This document shows, piece by piece, positions 16,164 to 25,212 of a stretch of 64,000 nt of DNA. The notes beneath the pieces were generated by a model. That model saw only the letters and a program-made list of their open reading frames with translations. It did not search any database and was not told the DNA's origin. Both the position numbers and the translations under genes were made by a program. This DNA is from JBBDIK01 sp040880465 (GTDB lineage: Bacteria; Actinomycetota; UBA4738; JBBDHU01): the NCBI GenBank assembly GCA_040880465.1, contig JBBDIK010000012.1:62001-126000 (forward strand), given 5' to 3'. The stretch's first letter is position 1. Each line of letters starts with the position of its first letter.

Positions 16164-17192
16164 TCAGGGGGCGACGGGCACCGTTCCGGTGATCGCGGCC
16201 TGCGCCGAGGCGAACTGACGACCGGCACGGTAGGACGAGCGGACCAGCGGTCCGGCTTCGACGTGGGCGAAGCCGATCTCGCGTCCGTACGCGGCCAGTC
16301 GGTCGAACTCCGCGGGCTCGGCCCAGCGGTCGACCGGCAGATGCATCATCGTCGGCTGCAAGTACTGACCGATCGTCAGGATGTCGCAGCCCGCGCCCCG
16401 GAGGTCCTGCATCGCCTCCGCGACCTCGTCCGGTTCCTCGCCCATCCCCAGGATCAGGTTCGACTTGGTGATCTGGCGCGGTCGGACCTCCTTGGCGATG
16501 CGCAGGGTCCCCAGCGTGCGCTCGTAGTCGAACGCCGGCCGGATCCTCGGATGCAGGCGCCGGATCGTCTCGAGATTGTGCGCGAACGCGTCGGGTTCGG
16601 CGTCGATCACGGTCCTGATGTGCTCGCGGATACCGCGGAAGTCGGTGGGCAGAACCTCCACGCGGCATCCGGGAAGCGCGTCGCGGACGGCCCGGATGCA
16701 CGCTGCCCAGACCTCGGCGCCGTTGTCGGGCAGGTCATCCCTCGCGACCCCGGTGAGCACCACATAGCGTAGTTGCATCTCGCGGACCGCGTCGGCGATG
16801 CGCGCTGGTTCGTCCGGGTCGACGGCCAGCGGCTTGGCGGTCTGCACGTCACAGAACCCGCATCGTCGCGTGCACAGATCCCCGAGCACCAGGAACGTGG
16901 CCTCCCGATCCTCCCAGCACTCGTAGATGTTCGGGCACGACGCCTCCTCACACACCGTGTGCAGATCCAGGCCCCGCATCAGGTGCTTGAGGTCGGCGTA
17001 GTTGGGACCGAGCCTGGCGCGCACCTTCAGCCACTCCGGCCGGGGGCCGCTCGGCCGCGCGGGTTGCGCGCAACCCGATCCGTGCAACGCGGAACGCGGA
17101 GGGATCTGCAAGGCGTCGGTGGCCATTCCGTCCACCGGTGCCAGAGGCAGGTACAGCCGTCGCTTGTGGGGGTTGTGGTCGCGCTGAGCCAT
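16164..17192 (-). CDS. lipA: Lipoyl synthase
   Basis: A 342-residue radical-SAM enzyme that inserts two sulfurs into the octanoyl group of lipoyl domains. It has both Fe-S sets: the auxiliary cluster motif CEEASCPNIYEC and the radical-SAM motif CTRRCGFCDV, plus the C-terminal VRSSYRAG segment with the serine ligand. The start chosen is MAQRDHNPHKRR because a -10 box lies 8 nt upstream; the longer frame continues into the histidine-kinase gene. The first 60 residues are longer than in E. coli LipA. lipB and the lipoylated E2 lie 4-6 kb away on the same strand. Confidence 0.96.
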   Translation of the reverse strand: MAQRDHNPHKRRLYLPLAPVDGMATDALQIPPRSALHGSGCAQPARPSGPRPEWLKVRARLGPNYADLKHLMRGLDLHTVCEEASCPNIYECWEDREATFLVLGDLCTRRCGFCDVQTAKPLAVDPDEPARIADAVREMQLRYVVLTGVARDDLPDNGAEVWAACIRAVRDALPGCRVEVLPTDFRGIREHIRTVIDAEPDAFAHNLETIRRLHPRIRPAFDYERTLGTLRIAKEVRPRQITKSNLILGMGEEPDEVAEAMQDLRGAGCDILTIGQYLQPTMMHLPVDRWAEPAEFDRLAAYGREIGFAHVEAGPLVRSSYRAGRQFASAQAAITGTVPVAP

Positions 17193-17200
17193 CCCGAAAG

Positions 17201-17206
17201 AGTCTA
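17201..17206 (-). promoter_or_regulatory. Putative -10 box, leaderless lipA start
   Basis: TAGACT on the minus strand, 8 nt before the lipA ATG. Its first three bases are also the TAG stop codon of the upstream histidine-kinase gene, so the promoter is embedded in that gene's end. Confidence 0.5.
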
Positions 17207-20065
17207 GCTGCGCTGACTGTTCCCGCTGCCCGGCTGCGGGAGGTGGACCCGGAACGACGCCCCGCCGCCCGGCCGGTCCTCGACCCACGAGCGGCCGCCG
17301 TGGAGCTCGGCGAACTGTTGCACGAGCGAGAGCCCGATCCCGGTCCCCGGGGCGTGGCCCGAGAGCGTAGGACCCTGACGGAACGGCTCGAAGATCGCCT
17401 CCCGGATCTCTTCGGGAACCCCGGGGCCATCGTCCTCGACGACGATCAGCACGCCCTCGTCATCCTCGCTGACCCGGACGTAGACGTTGGTGTCCTCGGT
17501 CGTATGGCGAGAGGTATTCACCAGGAGGTTCTCGACGATGCGTTCGACCTTGGCGGCGTCGACCGAGGCGACCACCGGGGTCGCCTCGACGTGGATCGAT
17601 CGATCGCCGAGGTAGTCGGCCGCCTGGATGGTCCGCCGCACGAGCGCGCCGACATCGGTCGTGTGGAGCTGGGGCGTGACGGTCCCTCGCGCGAGACGGT
17701 CGATGTCGAGGAGATCGGTCAGGAGCCGGTCGAGCTTTCGTGCGTTGGAGGCGAGGCGCTGCAGCAGGTCTCGTTGCTCCTCCGGGGCGAGTTCCTGCTG
17801 CTCGAGGGTCAGTGCCAGTCCGAGCACCGCGGTCAGTGGGCTCCGGAGTTCGTGCGAGACGGCCGCCAGGAAGGTGTTCTTCATCGCATCGAGCGCGCGC
17901 AGCTGCTTGGCGGCCTCGCGCTCCCGGCGCTCGCTCTCGAGCAGAGCCTCCTCCGCGAGCTTCTCCTCGGTGACGTCGAACATGACCCCCTGGACGAGCG
18001 GCGCGCCGTCGTCCTGCGGGAGCACCACCGCGTCGTCGCGAACCCAGATCGTTCCCCGGTCGGTGACGAGCCGGTACTCGTAGCTGAAGGGCTGTCCGTT
18101 CGCGACGCCCTTGCGATACGTGCGCCAGGCGGTTTCGCGGTCGTCCGGGTGAAGGTGTTCGTACCAGAGGCTGTGATTCGAGAGCCAGTCCGCCGCCGCG
18201 AGTCCGAGGATCGGTTCGACCTGCGGGCTGATGTAGATCGTCTGGTCCTCCGCGCCCGGCCGGTCGACGTACAGGACGGCGGGGATCTGCTCGACCAGGG
18301 CCCGGTACTTGGCTTCGGTAGCTTGCAGCATCTCCTCGGTCCGCTTGCGCTGAACCGCCGCTCCGAGGGTCTCGGCGGCCGCCTTGAGGGCGTCGATCTC
18401 TGCCGCGGACCAGTCCCGCTCGTTGGTGCAATCGTCAACCGAGATCGATCCCCACCGCGCGCCCTCGACGAAGATGCCGACCGAGAGTGCCGACCGGACG
18501 CCCTCCTGTTCGAGCATCTCCCGTTCTCCGTCGGGGAACACCCATGTGGGTCCGTGGACCACCTCACCGCTGTCCAGGATGTCGACCCAGCGTTGCCACC
18601 CGGCCTGCTCGAGGGGAGCTTCTTGGAAAGCGGGGTTGTCCTTCTGGGAGTGAACGCCGCGCGCGGTCCATTCGTGGCGGACCGACGCCCGCAGGACCCC
18701 GTCCTCGTCCCGGTAGAGTTCGGACAGCGTCACCCGGCCTGCATCGGCAGCGGTGCCGAGCGCTTCCAGGACCTCGTCGATCACGTCCGTCCATTCGGGT
18801 GCCCGCAGGAACCGTTCGGCCGCGAGGTCGACCGCCTCCAGGATCGCGTCCCGCCTCCGGAGTTGCAGTTCGGCCTGCTTCTGCTCCGTGAGGTCGAACA
18901 TGATGCCCTGCACGACCGACGGGCGGCCTTCCTCATCCGCGATCGCGACGGACCGGTCGTGGATCCACACGGTCCGGCCATCGCGGTCGATCATCCGGTA
19001 GTCGGAGCTCCGAGCGCCGCGCGGGTCCTTAACGAAGGCATCCCACTCGACGCCCGCCCGCTCGCGGTCCTCCGGGTGCAACGCTTCGAACCAGACCTGC
19101 GGCCTTCCGAGGTACTCCACCTGTGAGATGCCGAGGATCTCCTCGATCTGCGGTCCGATGTACATCGTCTTCTCCGGTCCCAGCGAAACGATGTACAGGA
19201 TCGCCGGGATCTGCTCGACCAGGGCCCGGTACCGAGACTCGGTCACCTGGAGCTGTCGTTCCGTCTCCTTGCGCGAAGTGATATCCCGGACGACGATCTG
19301 CCCCGCGGGCTTCCCTTGGTAGATGAAGGGGATCCCCGCAACCTCGACCTCGATCACTGCCCCGTCCAGCCGGATGAAGCGCTCCTCCAGGAGCGACACC
19401 GCGGTTCCCTCTTCCTCCTGGCGCATGCGCTTGGCAACCGCGTCGTGATAGTCGGGATCCACGATGTCCAGGGCCGGCTTCCCCACCAGTACATCCGGGG
19501 TCTCCGCGCCGAGCAGTTGGGCGGCGGCGATATTGGCGAAGACAAGCTTCCCCTCGCTGTGGACCATGATCGCGTCGGGGGACAGGTGGACCAGACGCCG
19601 ATAGCGGTCCTCGCTCTCCCGGAGACGATCCTCCGCCTCCTTCCTCCGCGTGCTGTCGACCATCACCCCGCGAAGCGAGAGGGCCCGTCCCTTCGAGTCT
19701 CGCGCCACGTGGATCCGGTCTCGGAGCCACACCACGCGGCCGTCGGCGGCGACGACCCGGTACTCCAAGGAGTGATCGGTGCCTTGGTTCACGGCCGCCC
19801 GGTAGCCGTTCAGGACACGCTCCCTGTCCTCAGGGTGGAAATGGCTCGCGAACAGGTCCGGCTCGGCCAGCCAGCGCGCGATCGGGTAACCGAGAAGGTT
19901 CTCGGCCCGGCGGGATAGGAACGTGAAGCGCAGGTCGACCGGCTCGGCTTCCCAGACGATGGCATCGAGCGCCTGGACGAGTTCCTGGAGCCGTTCCTGA
20001 TCAGGCGTCGCCAGGTCGCTCGTGACCGTGGGTTGCTCCTGCCGCACCCGGCGGCGGTTGGACAT
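17204..20065 (-). CDS. Multi-PAS/GAF sensor histidine kinase
   Basis: A 953-residue soluble histidine kinase with no membrane helix. Domain order: PAS with PAC (about 15-130), PAS (145-260), PAS (270-390), GAF (about 400-560), PAS (570-690), HisKA with the phospho-acceptor His near 739 in AVSHELRSPLTAV, and HATPase with VENLLVNTSRHT (N box), EDDGPGVP (G1) and GTGIGLSLVQQFAELHGG (G2). It would sense a cytoplasmic or diffusible signal; no cofactor-binding residue is evident by eye. No response-regulator gene is adjacent; the nearest is the NarL-type gene at 26655-27284. The two EQIPA..LY repeats at PAS 3 and 4 suggest duplication. Confidence 0.93.
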   Translation of the reverse strand: MSNRRRVRQEQPTVTSDLATPDQERLQELVQALDAIVWEAEPVDLRFTFLSRRAENLLGYPIARWLAEPDLFASHFHPEDRERVLNGYRAAVNQGTDHSLEYRVVAADGRVVWLRDRIHVARDSKGRALSLRGVMVDSTRRKEAEDRLRESEDRYRRLVHLSPDAIMVHSEGKLVFANIAAAQLLGAETPDVLVGKPALDIVDPDYHDAVAKRMRQEEEGTAVSLLEERFIRLDGAVIEVEVAGIPFIYQGKPAGQIVVRDITSRKETERQLQVTESRYRALVEQIPAILYIVSLGPEKTMYIGPQIEEILGISQVEYLGRPQVWFEALHPEDRERAGVEWDAFVKDPRGARSSDYRMIDRDGRTVWIHDRSVAIADEEGRPSVVQGIMFDLTEQKQAELQLRRRDAILEAVDLAAERFLRAPEWTDVIDEVLEALGTAADAGRVTLSELYRDEDGVLRASVRHEWTARGVHSQKDNPAFQEAPLEQAGWQRWVDILDSGEVVHGPTWVFPDGEREMLEQEGVRSALSVGIFVEGARWGSISVDDCTNERDWSAAEIDALKAAAETLGAAVQRKRTEEMLQATEAKYRALVEQIPAVLYVDRPGAEDQTIYISPQVEPILGLAAADWLSNHSLWYEHLHPDDRETAWRTYRKGVANGQPFSYEYRLVTDRGTIWVRDDAVVLPQDDGAPLVQGVMFDVTEEKLAEEALLESERREREAAKQLRALDAMKNTFLAAVSHELRSPLTAVLGLALTLEQQELAPEEQRDLLQRLASNARKLDRLLTDLLDIDRLARGTVTPQLHTTDVGALVRRTIQAADYLGDRSIHVEATPVVASVDAAKVERIVENLLVNTSRHTTEDTNVYVRVSEDDEGVLIVVEDDGPGVPEEIREAIFEPFRQGPTLSGHAPGTGIGLSLVQQFAELHGGRSWVEDRPGGGASFRVHLPQPGSGNSQRS

Positions 20066-20151
20066 GCCTGGACCCCCTTGGCTCCGGTTCCAATCCTGAT
20101 TATGAAGCGTTCGGGGGCCCAGGATGAAGCCCCAGGTGGGAAGAGCTGGTT

Positions 20152-20157
20152 TAGGCT
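20152..20157 (+). promoter_or_regulatory. Putative -10 box of the ACP-acyltransferase gene
   Basis: TAGGCT lies 10 nt before the ATG at 20168. This supports that start over an upstream in-frame ATG at 20102. Confidence 0.4.
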
Positions 20158-20167
20158 GAGCGGCGTC

Positions 20168-21091
20168 ATGCGCCTCGAACGCACGTCCGCTGAGGAGATC
20201 GGGTTGCTCGTGGCCCGGTTCACGGGTGAGGCGGCGCCGATCAGCCCAGAGATCCGGCTGGATCAGATCGGGTTCGACTCGCTGACGTTCGTGGAGTTCG
20301 CAGCGGCCGCGCAGGAGGAGCTCGGCGTGGATCTGCCGGATGCGGCGCTTCCGGTGACGGTCGGGGACCTGGTGGGTCTGGTGGATCTGGTGGATCCTTC
20401 AGTTCCTTCGCGCCGCGGGAGGCGCGATCCCGCGATCGACATCCCTCCCGGCATGGGGCGCTATCAGTCGCTGGTCCGGGACGTCGCCGAGCCGGTCGTG
20501 CGGTGGCTCTTCCGGCTCGAGGTCGACGGTCGGGAGCATCTGCCCGCGCGCGGTCCCGTCATCGTGTGCCTCAATCACGACAGCGCGATCGACGTCGTCG
20601 TGACCGCCGTGGCGGCACATCGGCCGCTCGTCGTGATGGGCAAGAAGGAGATCTTCATCTCCCGGCTCGTCTCGCATCTGTTCCACGAGATGGGCGCGTT
20701 CCCGGTGGAGCGCGACCGCTGGGACCGGCGCGCAGTCGCGATCTCTCTGGCGGCTCTGGACAAGGGTCACGCGCTGGCGATGTGGCCGGAGGGAACGCGC
20801 GCGGCCCACGAGCTCCTCCCGTTCCTTCCGGGAGCGGCCTGGCTCGCCCTGGCGCGCGGCGTGCCGCTCGTTCCCGCGGCGATCATAGGGTCGGGGCACG
20901 CGTGGCCCCGCGATCGGATGTTCCCGAAGCGGTCACCGGTCCGGGTCGCGTTCGGCGAAGCGATCTCGGTCGAACGCGTGGACGCGCCGGGCGCGCGATT
21001 GGCGATAGCGCCCGAGATCACCGCCGTACTCCGGGACCGCGTCGAGCAGCTTCTCGGGGAATCCGGTCCGACGGCGCCAGTTCCTCGCTAG
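20168..21091 (+). CDS. Acyl carrier protein domain fused to a PlsC-type acyltransferase
   Basis: A 307-residue two-domain protein. Residues about 1-75 are an acyl carrier protein domain with the phosphopantetheine site GFDSLTF (Ser38). Residues about 110-295 are an LPLAT/PlsC 1-acyl-glycerol-3-phosphate acyltransferase domain with NHDSAID (the HX4D motif), KKEIFIS, MGAFPVERDR and MWPEGTR. The fusion suggests that the acyl group is presented by its own ACP for transfer to a glycerolipid or other alcohol. An alternative start is the in-frame ATG 20102. The stop overlaps the stop of convergent lipB. Confidence 0.85.
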   Translation: MRLERTSAEEIGLLVARFTGEAAPISPEIRLDQIGFDSLTFVEFAAAAQEELGVDLPDAALPVTVGDLVGLVDLVDPSVPSRRGRRDPAIDIPPGMGRYQSLVRDVAEPVVRWLFRLEVDGREHLPARGPVIVCLNHDSAIDVVVTAVAAHRPLVVMGKKEIFISRLVSHLFHEMGAFPVERDRWDRRAVAISLAALDKGHALAMWPEGTRAAHELLPFLPGAAWLALARGVPLVPAAIIGSGHAWPRDRMFPKRSPVRVAFGEAISVERVDAPGARLAIAPEITAVLRDRVEQLLGESGPTAPVPR

Positions 21092-21795
21092 CGTTCCGCG
21101 GCTCGAGCGGGCGCGGCGAACGCGTCCGCGATATCCGTCGGCGCGGGAACCAGAGCGGATCCGAACACCTCGGCGGCATGACGCTCCACGAGGGGAGCGA
21201 CTTCGGCGACCGAGATCGTTCGTCCGGCGACGCGGCTCAGTGAGGTGACTGACCGATCCGGCAGACCGCACGGGACGATCGCGTCGAACCACGAGAGATC
21301 GGTCGAACAGTTGAGTCCGAACCCGTGGAGCGTGACCTTCGCCGCCGAGAGCCGGACGCCGATCGCGCAGACCTTCGCCGGGCCGGCCCAGACGCCGGTC
21401 TGGCGTTCGTCACGGCCGAGGGACAGACCCAGGTCGGCGCCGGTCCTGATCGCCACCTCCTCCATCCGTCGCAGATGCGGGATCACGTCGAGCCGGGAGT
21501 CCAATCTCATGATCGGATACCCGACGAGTTGCCCCGGCCCGTGGAAGGTGAAGCTCCCGCCCCGGTCGGCCAGTCGGAGAGCCGCGCCGCGCGCCCGCAT
21601 CCGCTCTTCGGGCCAGAGCATGTGCGCTGGATCGGAACGCCGCCCGCCCGTGTAGACCGGTGGGTGTTCCAGGAGGATCAGGACATCGGGGATCAGGTCG
21701 TCCGCTCGCCGCTCGGCCAGGTCGTGCATCAGGTCGGAGGCGAGGTCGTACGGGACCGGTTCCGTCGGTCGCACGATCCACGTTCCGGGGATCAT
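21088..21795 (-). CDS. lipB: Octanoyltransferase LipB
   Basis: A 235-residue enzyme that moves octanoyl from ACP onto lipoyl domains. Family motifs are all present: LILLEHPPVYTGGRR, RGGSFTFHGPGQLVGYPI, KVCAIGVRLS and the acyl-cysteine region HGFGLNCSTDLSWFDAIVPCG. The start ATG overlaps the E2 stop as ATGA, so lipB is the last cistron of the dehydrogenase operon. Residues before MIPGTWIV in the long frame are E2 out of frame. With lipA nearby this gives the complete de novo lipoylation route. Confidence 0.95.
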   Translation of the reverse strand: MIPGTWIVRPTEPVPYDLASDLMHDLAERRADDLIPDVLILLEHPPVYTGGRRSDPAHMLWPEERMRARGAALRLADRGGSFTFHGPGQLVGYPIMRLDSRLDVIPHLRRMEEVAIRTGADLGLSLGRDERQTGVWAGPAKVCAIGVRLSAAKVTLHGFGLNCSTDLSWFDAIVPCGLPDRSVTSLSRVAGRTISVAEVAPLVERHAAEVFGSALVPAPTDIADAFAAPARAAER

Positions 21796-23105
21796 CGGCC
21801 GAGATCCTCGGCGAAGTCCCAGGTCTCCAGGCTCGCTTTGACTCTGGCGAGGAATCGCGATGCGAGCGCGCCGTCGATGACCCGATGATCCCAGGACATC
21901 GACAGGTACACGCGATGGCGGATCGCGATCGCGTCGTCGACCACGACCGGCCGCTTCTCGACCGCGTCCAAGGACAGGATGGCGGTGTTCGGCTGGTTGA
22001 TGATCGGAACCGACATGATCGATCCGAACGGTCCGGGGTTCGTGATGGTGAACGTCGCGCCGTGCACCTCGTCCGGTGAAAGCTGCTTGGCGCGCGCCCG
22101 GGACGCGATGTCGCCGATCGCGCGGGCGAGCCCGACCAGGTTCATCGAATCTGCGTCCGCGATCACCGGGACGATCAAACCTTCGGCGTAGGCGACGGCG
22201 ATGCCGAGGTTCACGTACCGATGCAGGACCAGGTCGTCGCCGCGGAGTTCCGCGTTCACCTGCGGGTACTCGAGCAGTGCCTCGCAGACGGCGCGCGCCA
22301 CGAACGGCATGTAGGTGAGCGCGGCGCCCTCGCGGTCCCGGAAGGCCTGCTTCTCGCGTTCGCGGAGCAGGGCCACGTTCTCGAGGTCGACATCGACCAT
22401 CGACCATGCCCGCGCCGACGTCTGCACGCTCTCATGCATGTGCTCCGCGATGCGCTTGCGGATGTGCGAAACCGGGACGATCTCTTCACGCGCTCCGTCG
22501 GCCGGGGAAACGACCCGCAGCTTGGGGGCGGTGGCGGCAGGTGGCTCGCTCGCGAGGTAGGCCTCGATGTCACCCTTGGTGATTCGCCCGCCCGCCCCGG
22601 AGCCGGTGACCTTCCCGAGGTTGACACCGTGTTCCGCGGCCATCTTGCGAACGATCGGCGACAGGATGCTGCTCCGCGGGCCCCCGCGGGCGGGGGTGCT
22701 GACGGGAACGCGCCGTGGCGCCGTGCCGGCGCTCCGTGTGGTGCCCGTACCGTCCGTCGTGGGTGGCTTCGAGCCGTCCGCGCCCGGCGGAGTCGTCGTT
22801 ACCGCCGCCGTCGTGCCAGCGTCACTCGTGGCTCCGGCATCGCTCGCCGTGTCGCCCGCTCCACGTGCCCCGTCGTCGATCGTCGCGAGTTCGGTTCCGA
22901 CCGAGACGGTCTCCCCTTCCGGAACGAGGATCGCCGACAGGGTGCCGGCCGCCGGTGACGGGATCTCGGTGTCGACCTTGTCCGTCGAGATCTCGAACAG
23001 GGGCTCGTCGGCCGCGACGGTGTCGCCGACCTGCTTGAGCCAGCGGATGATCGTTCCCTCGAGCACCGTCTCGCCGAGCTGCGGCATCGTGATGGACGTC
23101 GTCAT
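21792..23105 (-). CDS. Dihydrolipoamide acyltransferase (E2) of a 2-oxoacid dehydrogenase
   Basis: A 437-residue E2 core subunit. Residues 1-78 are one lipoyl domain with the lipoylated lysine in EISTDKVDTEI. A Thr/Gly/Ala/Pro-rich flexible linker spans about 80-145. The E1/E3-binding domain covers about 150-190 (LSPIVRKMAAEHGVNLGKV). The catalytic domain ends with YLSMSWDHRVIDGA carrying the active-site His and Asp. Substrate could be branched-chain 2-oxoacids, pyruvate or 2-oxoglutarate; the partner E1 is of the alpha/beta type, which argues against a standard 2-oxoglutarate dehydrogenase. Start ATG is MTTSITMPQLGE, 1 nt after the E1beta stop. Confidence 0.92.
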   Translation of the reverse strand: MTTSITMPQLGETVLEGTIIRWLKQVGDTVAADEPLFEISTDKVDTEIPSPAAGTLSAILVPEGETVSVGTELATIDDGARGAGDTASDAGATSDAGTTAAVTTTPPGADGSKPPTTDGTGTTRSAGTAPRRVPVSTPARGGPRSSILSPIVRKMAAEHGVNLGKVTGSGAGGRITKGDIEAYLASEPPAATAPKLRVVSPADGAREEIVPVSHIRKRIAEHMHESVQTSARAWSMVDVDLENVALLREREKQAFRDREGAALTYMPFVARAVCEALLEYPQVNAELRGDDLVLHRYVNLGIAVAYAEGLIVPVIADADSMNLVGLARAIGDIASRARAKQLSPDEVHGATFTITNPGPFGSIMSVPIINQPNTAILSLDAVEKRPVVVDDAIAIRHRVYLSMSWDHRVIDGALASRFLARVKASLETWDFAEDLGR

Positions 23106-23106
23106 G

Positions 23107-24153
23107 TCACCACCCCACCAGGGAGCGAGCAGCGGCGGCGATGTCGGGCACCTGCGGCAGGAACGCATCCTCGAGGGGCGGCGAGAAGGGCACCGGCACG
23201 TTCGGCGGGGCGAGCCGCATGACCGGAGCGTCGAGATGTTCGAACGCGTCCTCAGCGATCTGCGCGGCCACCTCCGCCCCGATCCCGAGGAACCGGTGCG
23301 ACTCGTAGACGATCAGCGCACGGGACGTCTTCGCCACGGAAGTCATCACGGTCTCCGCGTCAAGCGGCGTCACCGTCCGCAAGTCGACCACCTCGGCCGA
23401 GATGCCGTCGGCGGCCAGGTCCTCGGCGGCCTCCAGCGCGAGATGGACCATCGCGCCGTAGCTGATGATCGTGCAGTCGGTTCCCTCGCGTCGCACCTTC
23501 GCCTTGCCGATCGGGACCAGGAAGTCCGGGTCGTCCGGGACGGCCTCCTTGATGCGGCGGTAGATCCACTTGTGCTCGAAGAAGATGCACGGATTGTCGT
23601 CCCGGATCGCTGACTTGAGCAGGCCCTTCGCGTCCGATGGGAACGCGGGGCACATCACCTTGAAGCCGGGGGAGTGCGCGAACCATGGCTCCGGGTTCTG
23701 GGAGTGGAAGTTGCTGGCGCGGACGCCGCCGCCCGATGGACCCCGGACCACCATCGGCAACGGCACGCCCGTCCGGTAGTGGTACTTGCCGGCGACGTTG
23801 ATCAGTTCGTCGAAACCGTTGGCGATGAAGTCTGCGTACTGCACCTCGGCGACGGGCCGCATGCCGGCCATCGCCGAGCCCACGGACATCCCCATGATCG
23901 TCTCTTCGCAGATCGGGGTGTCCATGATGCGCTCCGAGCCGAAGCGTTCGATGAACCCCTCCGTGACCTTGAACGCGCCGCCGTAGACGCCGATATCCTC
24001 GCCGAGGCAGTAGACGGACGGATCCCGCTCCATCTCCTCCCAGAGTCCCTCGGCGATCGCGACGAGGTACGTCGCTTCGCCCTGCGGCGTGCGCTTACCC
24101 CGCGGCTCCGCGCCGTGGCCGGCTGCGCCGGCATCGACGGCTGCCTTGGCCAT
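23107..24153 (-). CDS. 2-oxoacid dehydrogenase E1 component, beta subunit
   Basis: A 348-residue E1beta of the pyruvate / branched-chain / acetoin dehydrogenase family. Typical segments: GLWEEMERDPSVYCLGEDIG, the cofactor-region glutamate, DTPICEETIMGMSVGSAMAG, VQYADFIANGFDELIN, and GIGAEVAAQIAEDAFEHLDA. It supplies the catalytic interface with E1alpha for thiamine-dependent decarboxylation. A 25-residue Ala/Gly-rich extension precedes the conserved part. The FEHKWIYR and PPNVPVPFSPPLEDAFLP regions look more like branched-chain E1beta than PDH E1beta, but I cannot settle this by eye. Overlaps E1alpha by 1 nt (TGATG). Confidence 0.93.
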   Translation of the reverse strand: MAKAAVDAGAAGHGAEPRGKRTPQGEATYLVAIAEGLWEEMERDPSVYCLGEDIGVYGGAFKVTEGFIERFGSERIMDTPICEETIMGMSVGSAMAGMRPVAEVQYADFIANGFDELINVAGKYHYRTGVPLPMVVRGPSGGGVRASNFHSQNPEPWFAHSPGFKVMCPAFPSDAKGLLKSAIRDDNPCIFFEHKWIYRRIKEAVPDDPDFLVPIGKAKVRREGTDCTIISYGAMVHLALEAAEDLAADGISAEVVDLRTVTPLDAETVMTSVAKTSRALIVYESHRFLGIGAEVAAQIAEDAFEHLDAPVMRLAPPNVPVPFSPPLEDAFLPQVPDIAAAARSLVGW

Positions 24154-25202
24154 CAGCCGGTTCCTCCCTCACGGCTCGGCTCGCTCGTCCAATACCCATC
24201 GTCGGTGAACAGTCCCTTGTCTACGTCATCCGGCACCGGGAACGGCGAGGCCTGCGCGAAATCGAACCCTTCCTGGAACTCCCGCTCGATCTCCTGTTCC
24301 AGCACGGCGACGTCGTCCTGGCTCACGACGTTCTCCGCCAGCAGCAGGTCCTGGAACCTCTTCACCGGATCGCGGTTGGTCATGTACTCCTCGAGCAGGG
24401 CCTTGTCCACGTAGGTCGCTGGGTCGTGACCGGCGTGACCTTTCCAGCGCAAGGAGACCGACTCGATCAGCGTCGGTCCGTCCCCGTTCCGCGCGCGATC
24501 GACCGCCCCGCGGGCAGCGATGAAGACCTTCAGGACATCCGCGCCGTCGACGCGCACGCCCGGCATCCCGTACGCGCTCGAACGCTCGGCGATCGTCGGG
24601 ATCTTGAACTCGAGCGGGTTGGGTGTCGAGTACGCGTAGAGGTTGTTGTTCACGACCCAGACGACGGGCAGATCGTGGATCGCCGACACGTTGAGCGACT
24701 CGTGCCAGCGTCCGTTCGAAGTCGATCCGTCCCCGCAGATCGCCATCGAAACGTGCGGCTGTCCCTGACGCTTGAACGCGAGCGCCACCCCGGCGGCAAC
24801 CGGATAGGCATCAGGCAGCATCGAAACGACGGCGAACGTGCGCGACCCGGCCCAGTCTCCGATGTGACTATTCCCGTCACGCCCTCGTGTGTAGCCGTCG
24901 ATGCGTCCCCAGTACTGGGCCATCACCCGCTTGAGGTCAAGTCCCTTCGTGAGTTGGGCGGTGAGGTCTCGATGGGTCGTCAGGAGCGCATCGTCGGGTT
25001 CCAACGACGAGGCCGCGCCGACGTGGGTTCCCTCCTGCCCGCGGCCCGAGTAGATCGCGCCCGGCAGACGCCCTTGGCGGTACAGGGCGTCCATCCGCTC
25101 GTCGAAGTACCGGCTGAGCATCAGATCGTGCAGCATGAGACGGAGGCGGTCCGCGTCGAGGTTCGCCGCCGCGATGTCCTCGTCCTTCGTCCTGGTTGCC
25201 AG
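24153..25202 (-). CDS. 2-oxoacid dehydrogenase E1 component, alpha subunit
   Basis: About 349 residues; the thiamine-diphosphate-binding E1alpha. The TPP motif is GDGSTSNGRWHESLNVSAIHD..NN, with SGRGQEGTHVGAA, HRDLTAQLTKG and GNSHIGDW around it, and the phosphorylation-loop equivalent later. The start is uncertain: between the lpd stop and the conserved LRLMLHDLMLSRYFDERM there is no in-frame ATG, GTG or TTG. A CTG at 25202 has AGGGGGG 5 nt upstream and is the best candidate; the only ATG upstream (25268) lies inside lpd. Second cistron after lpd, 10 bp downstream. Confidence 0.88.
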   Translation of the reverse strand: MATRTKDEDIAAANLDADRLRLMLHDLMLSRYFDERMDALYRQGRLPGAIYSGRGQEGTHVGAASSLEPDDALLTTHRDLTAQLTKGLDLKRVMAQYWGRIDGYTRGRDGNSHIGDWAGSRTFAVVSMLPDAYPVAAGVALAFKRQGQPHVSMAICGDGSTSNGRWHESLNVSAIHDLPVVWVVNNNLYAYSTPNPLEFKIPTIAERSSAYGMPGVRVDGADVLKVFIAARGAVDRARNGDGPTLIESVSLRWKGHAGHDPATYVDKALLEEYMTNRDPVKRFQDLLLAENVVSQDDVAVLEQEIEREFQEGFDFAQASPFPVPDDVDKGLFTDDGYWTSEPSREGGTG

Positions 25203-25212
25203 TGTGTCCCCC

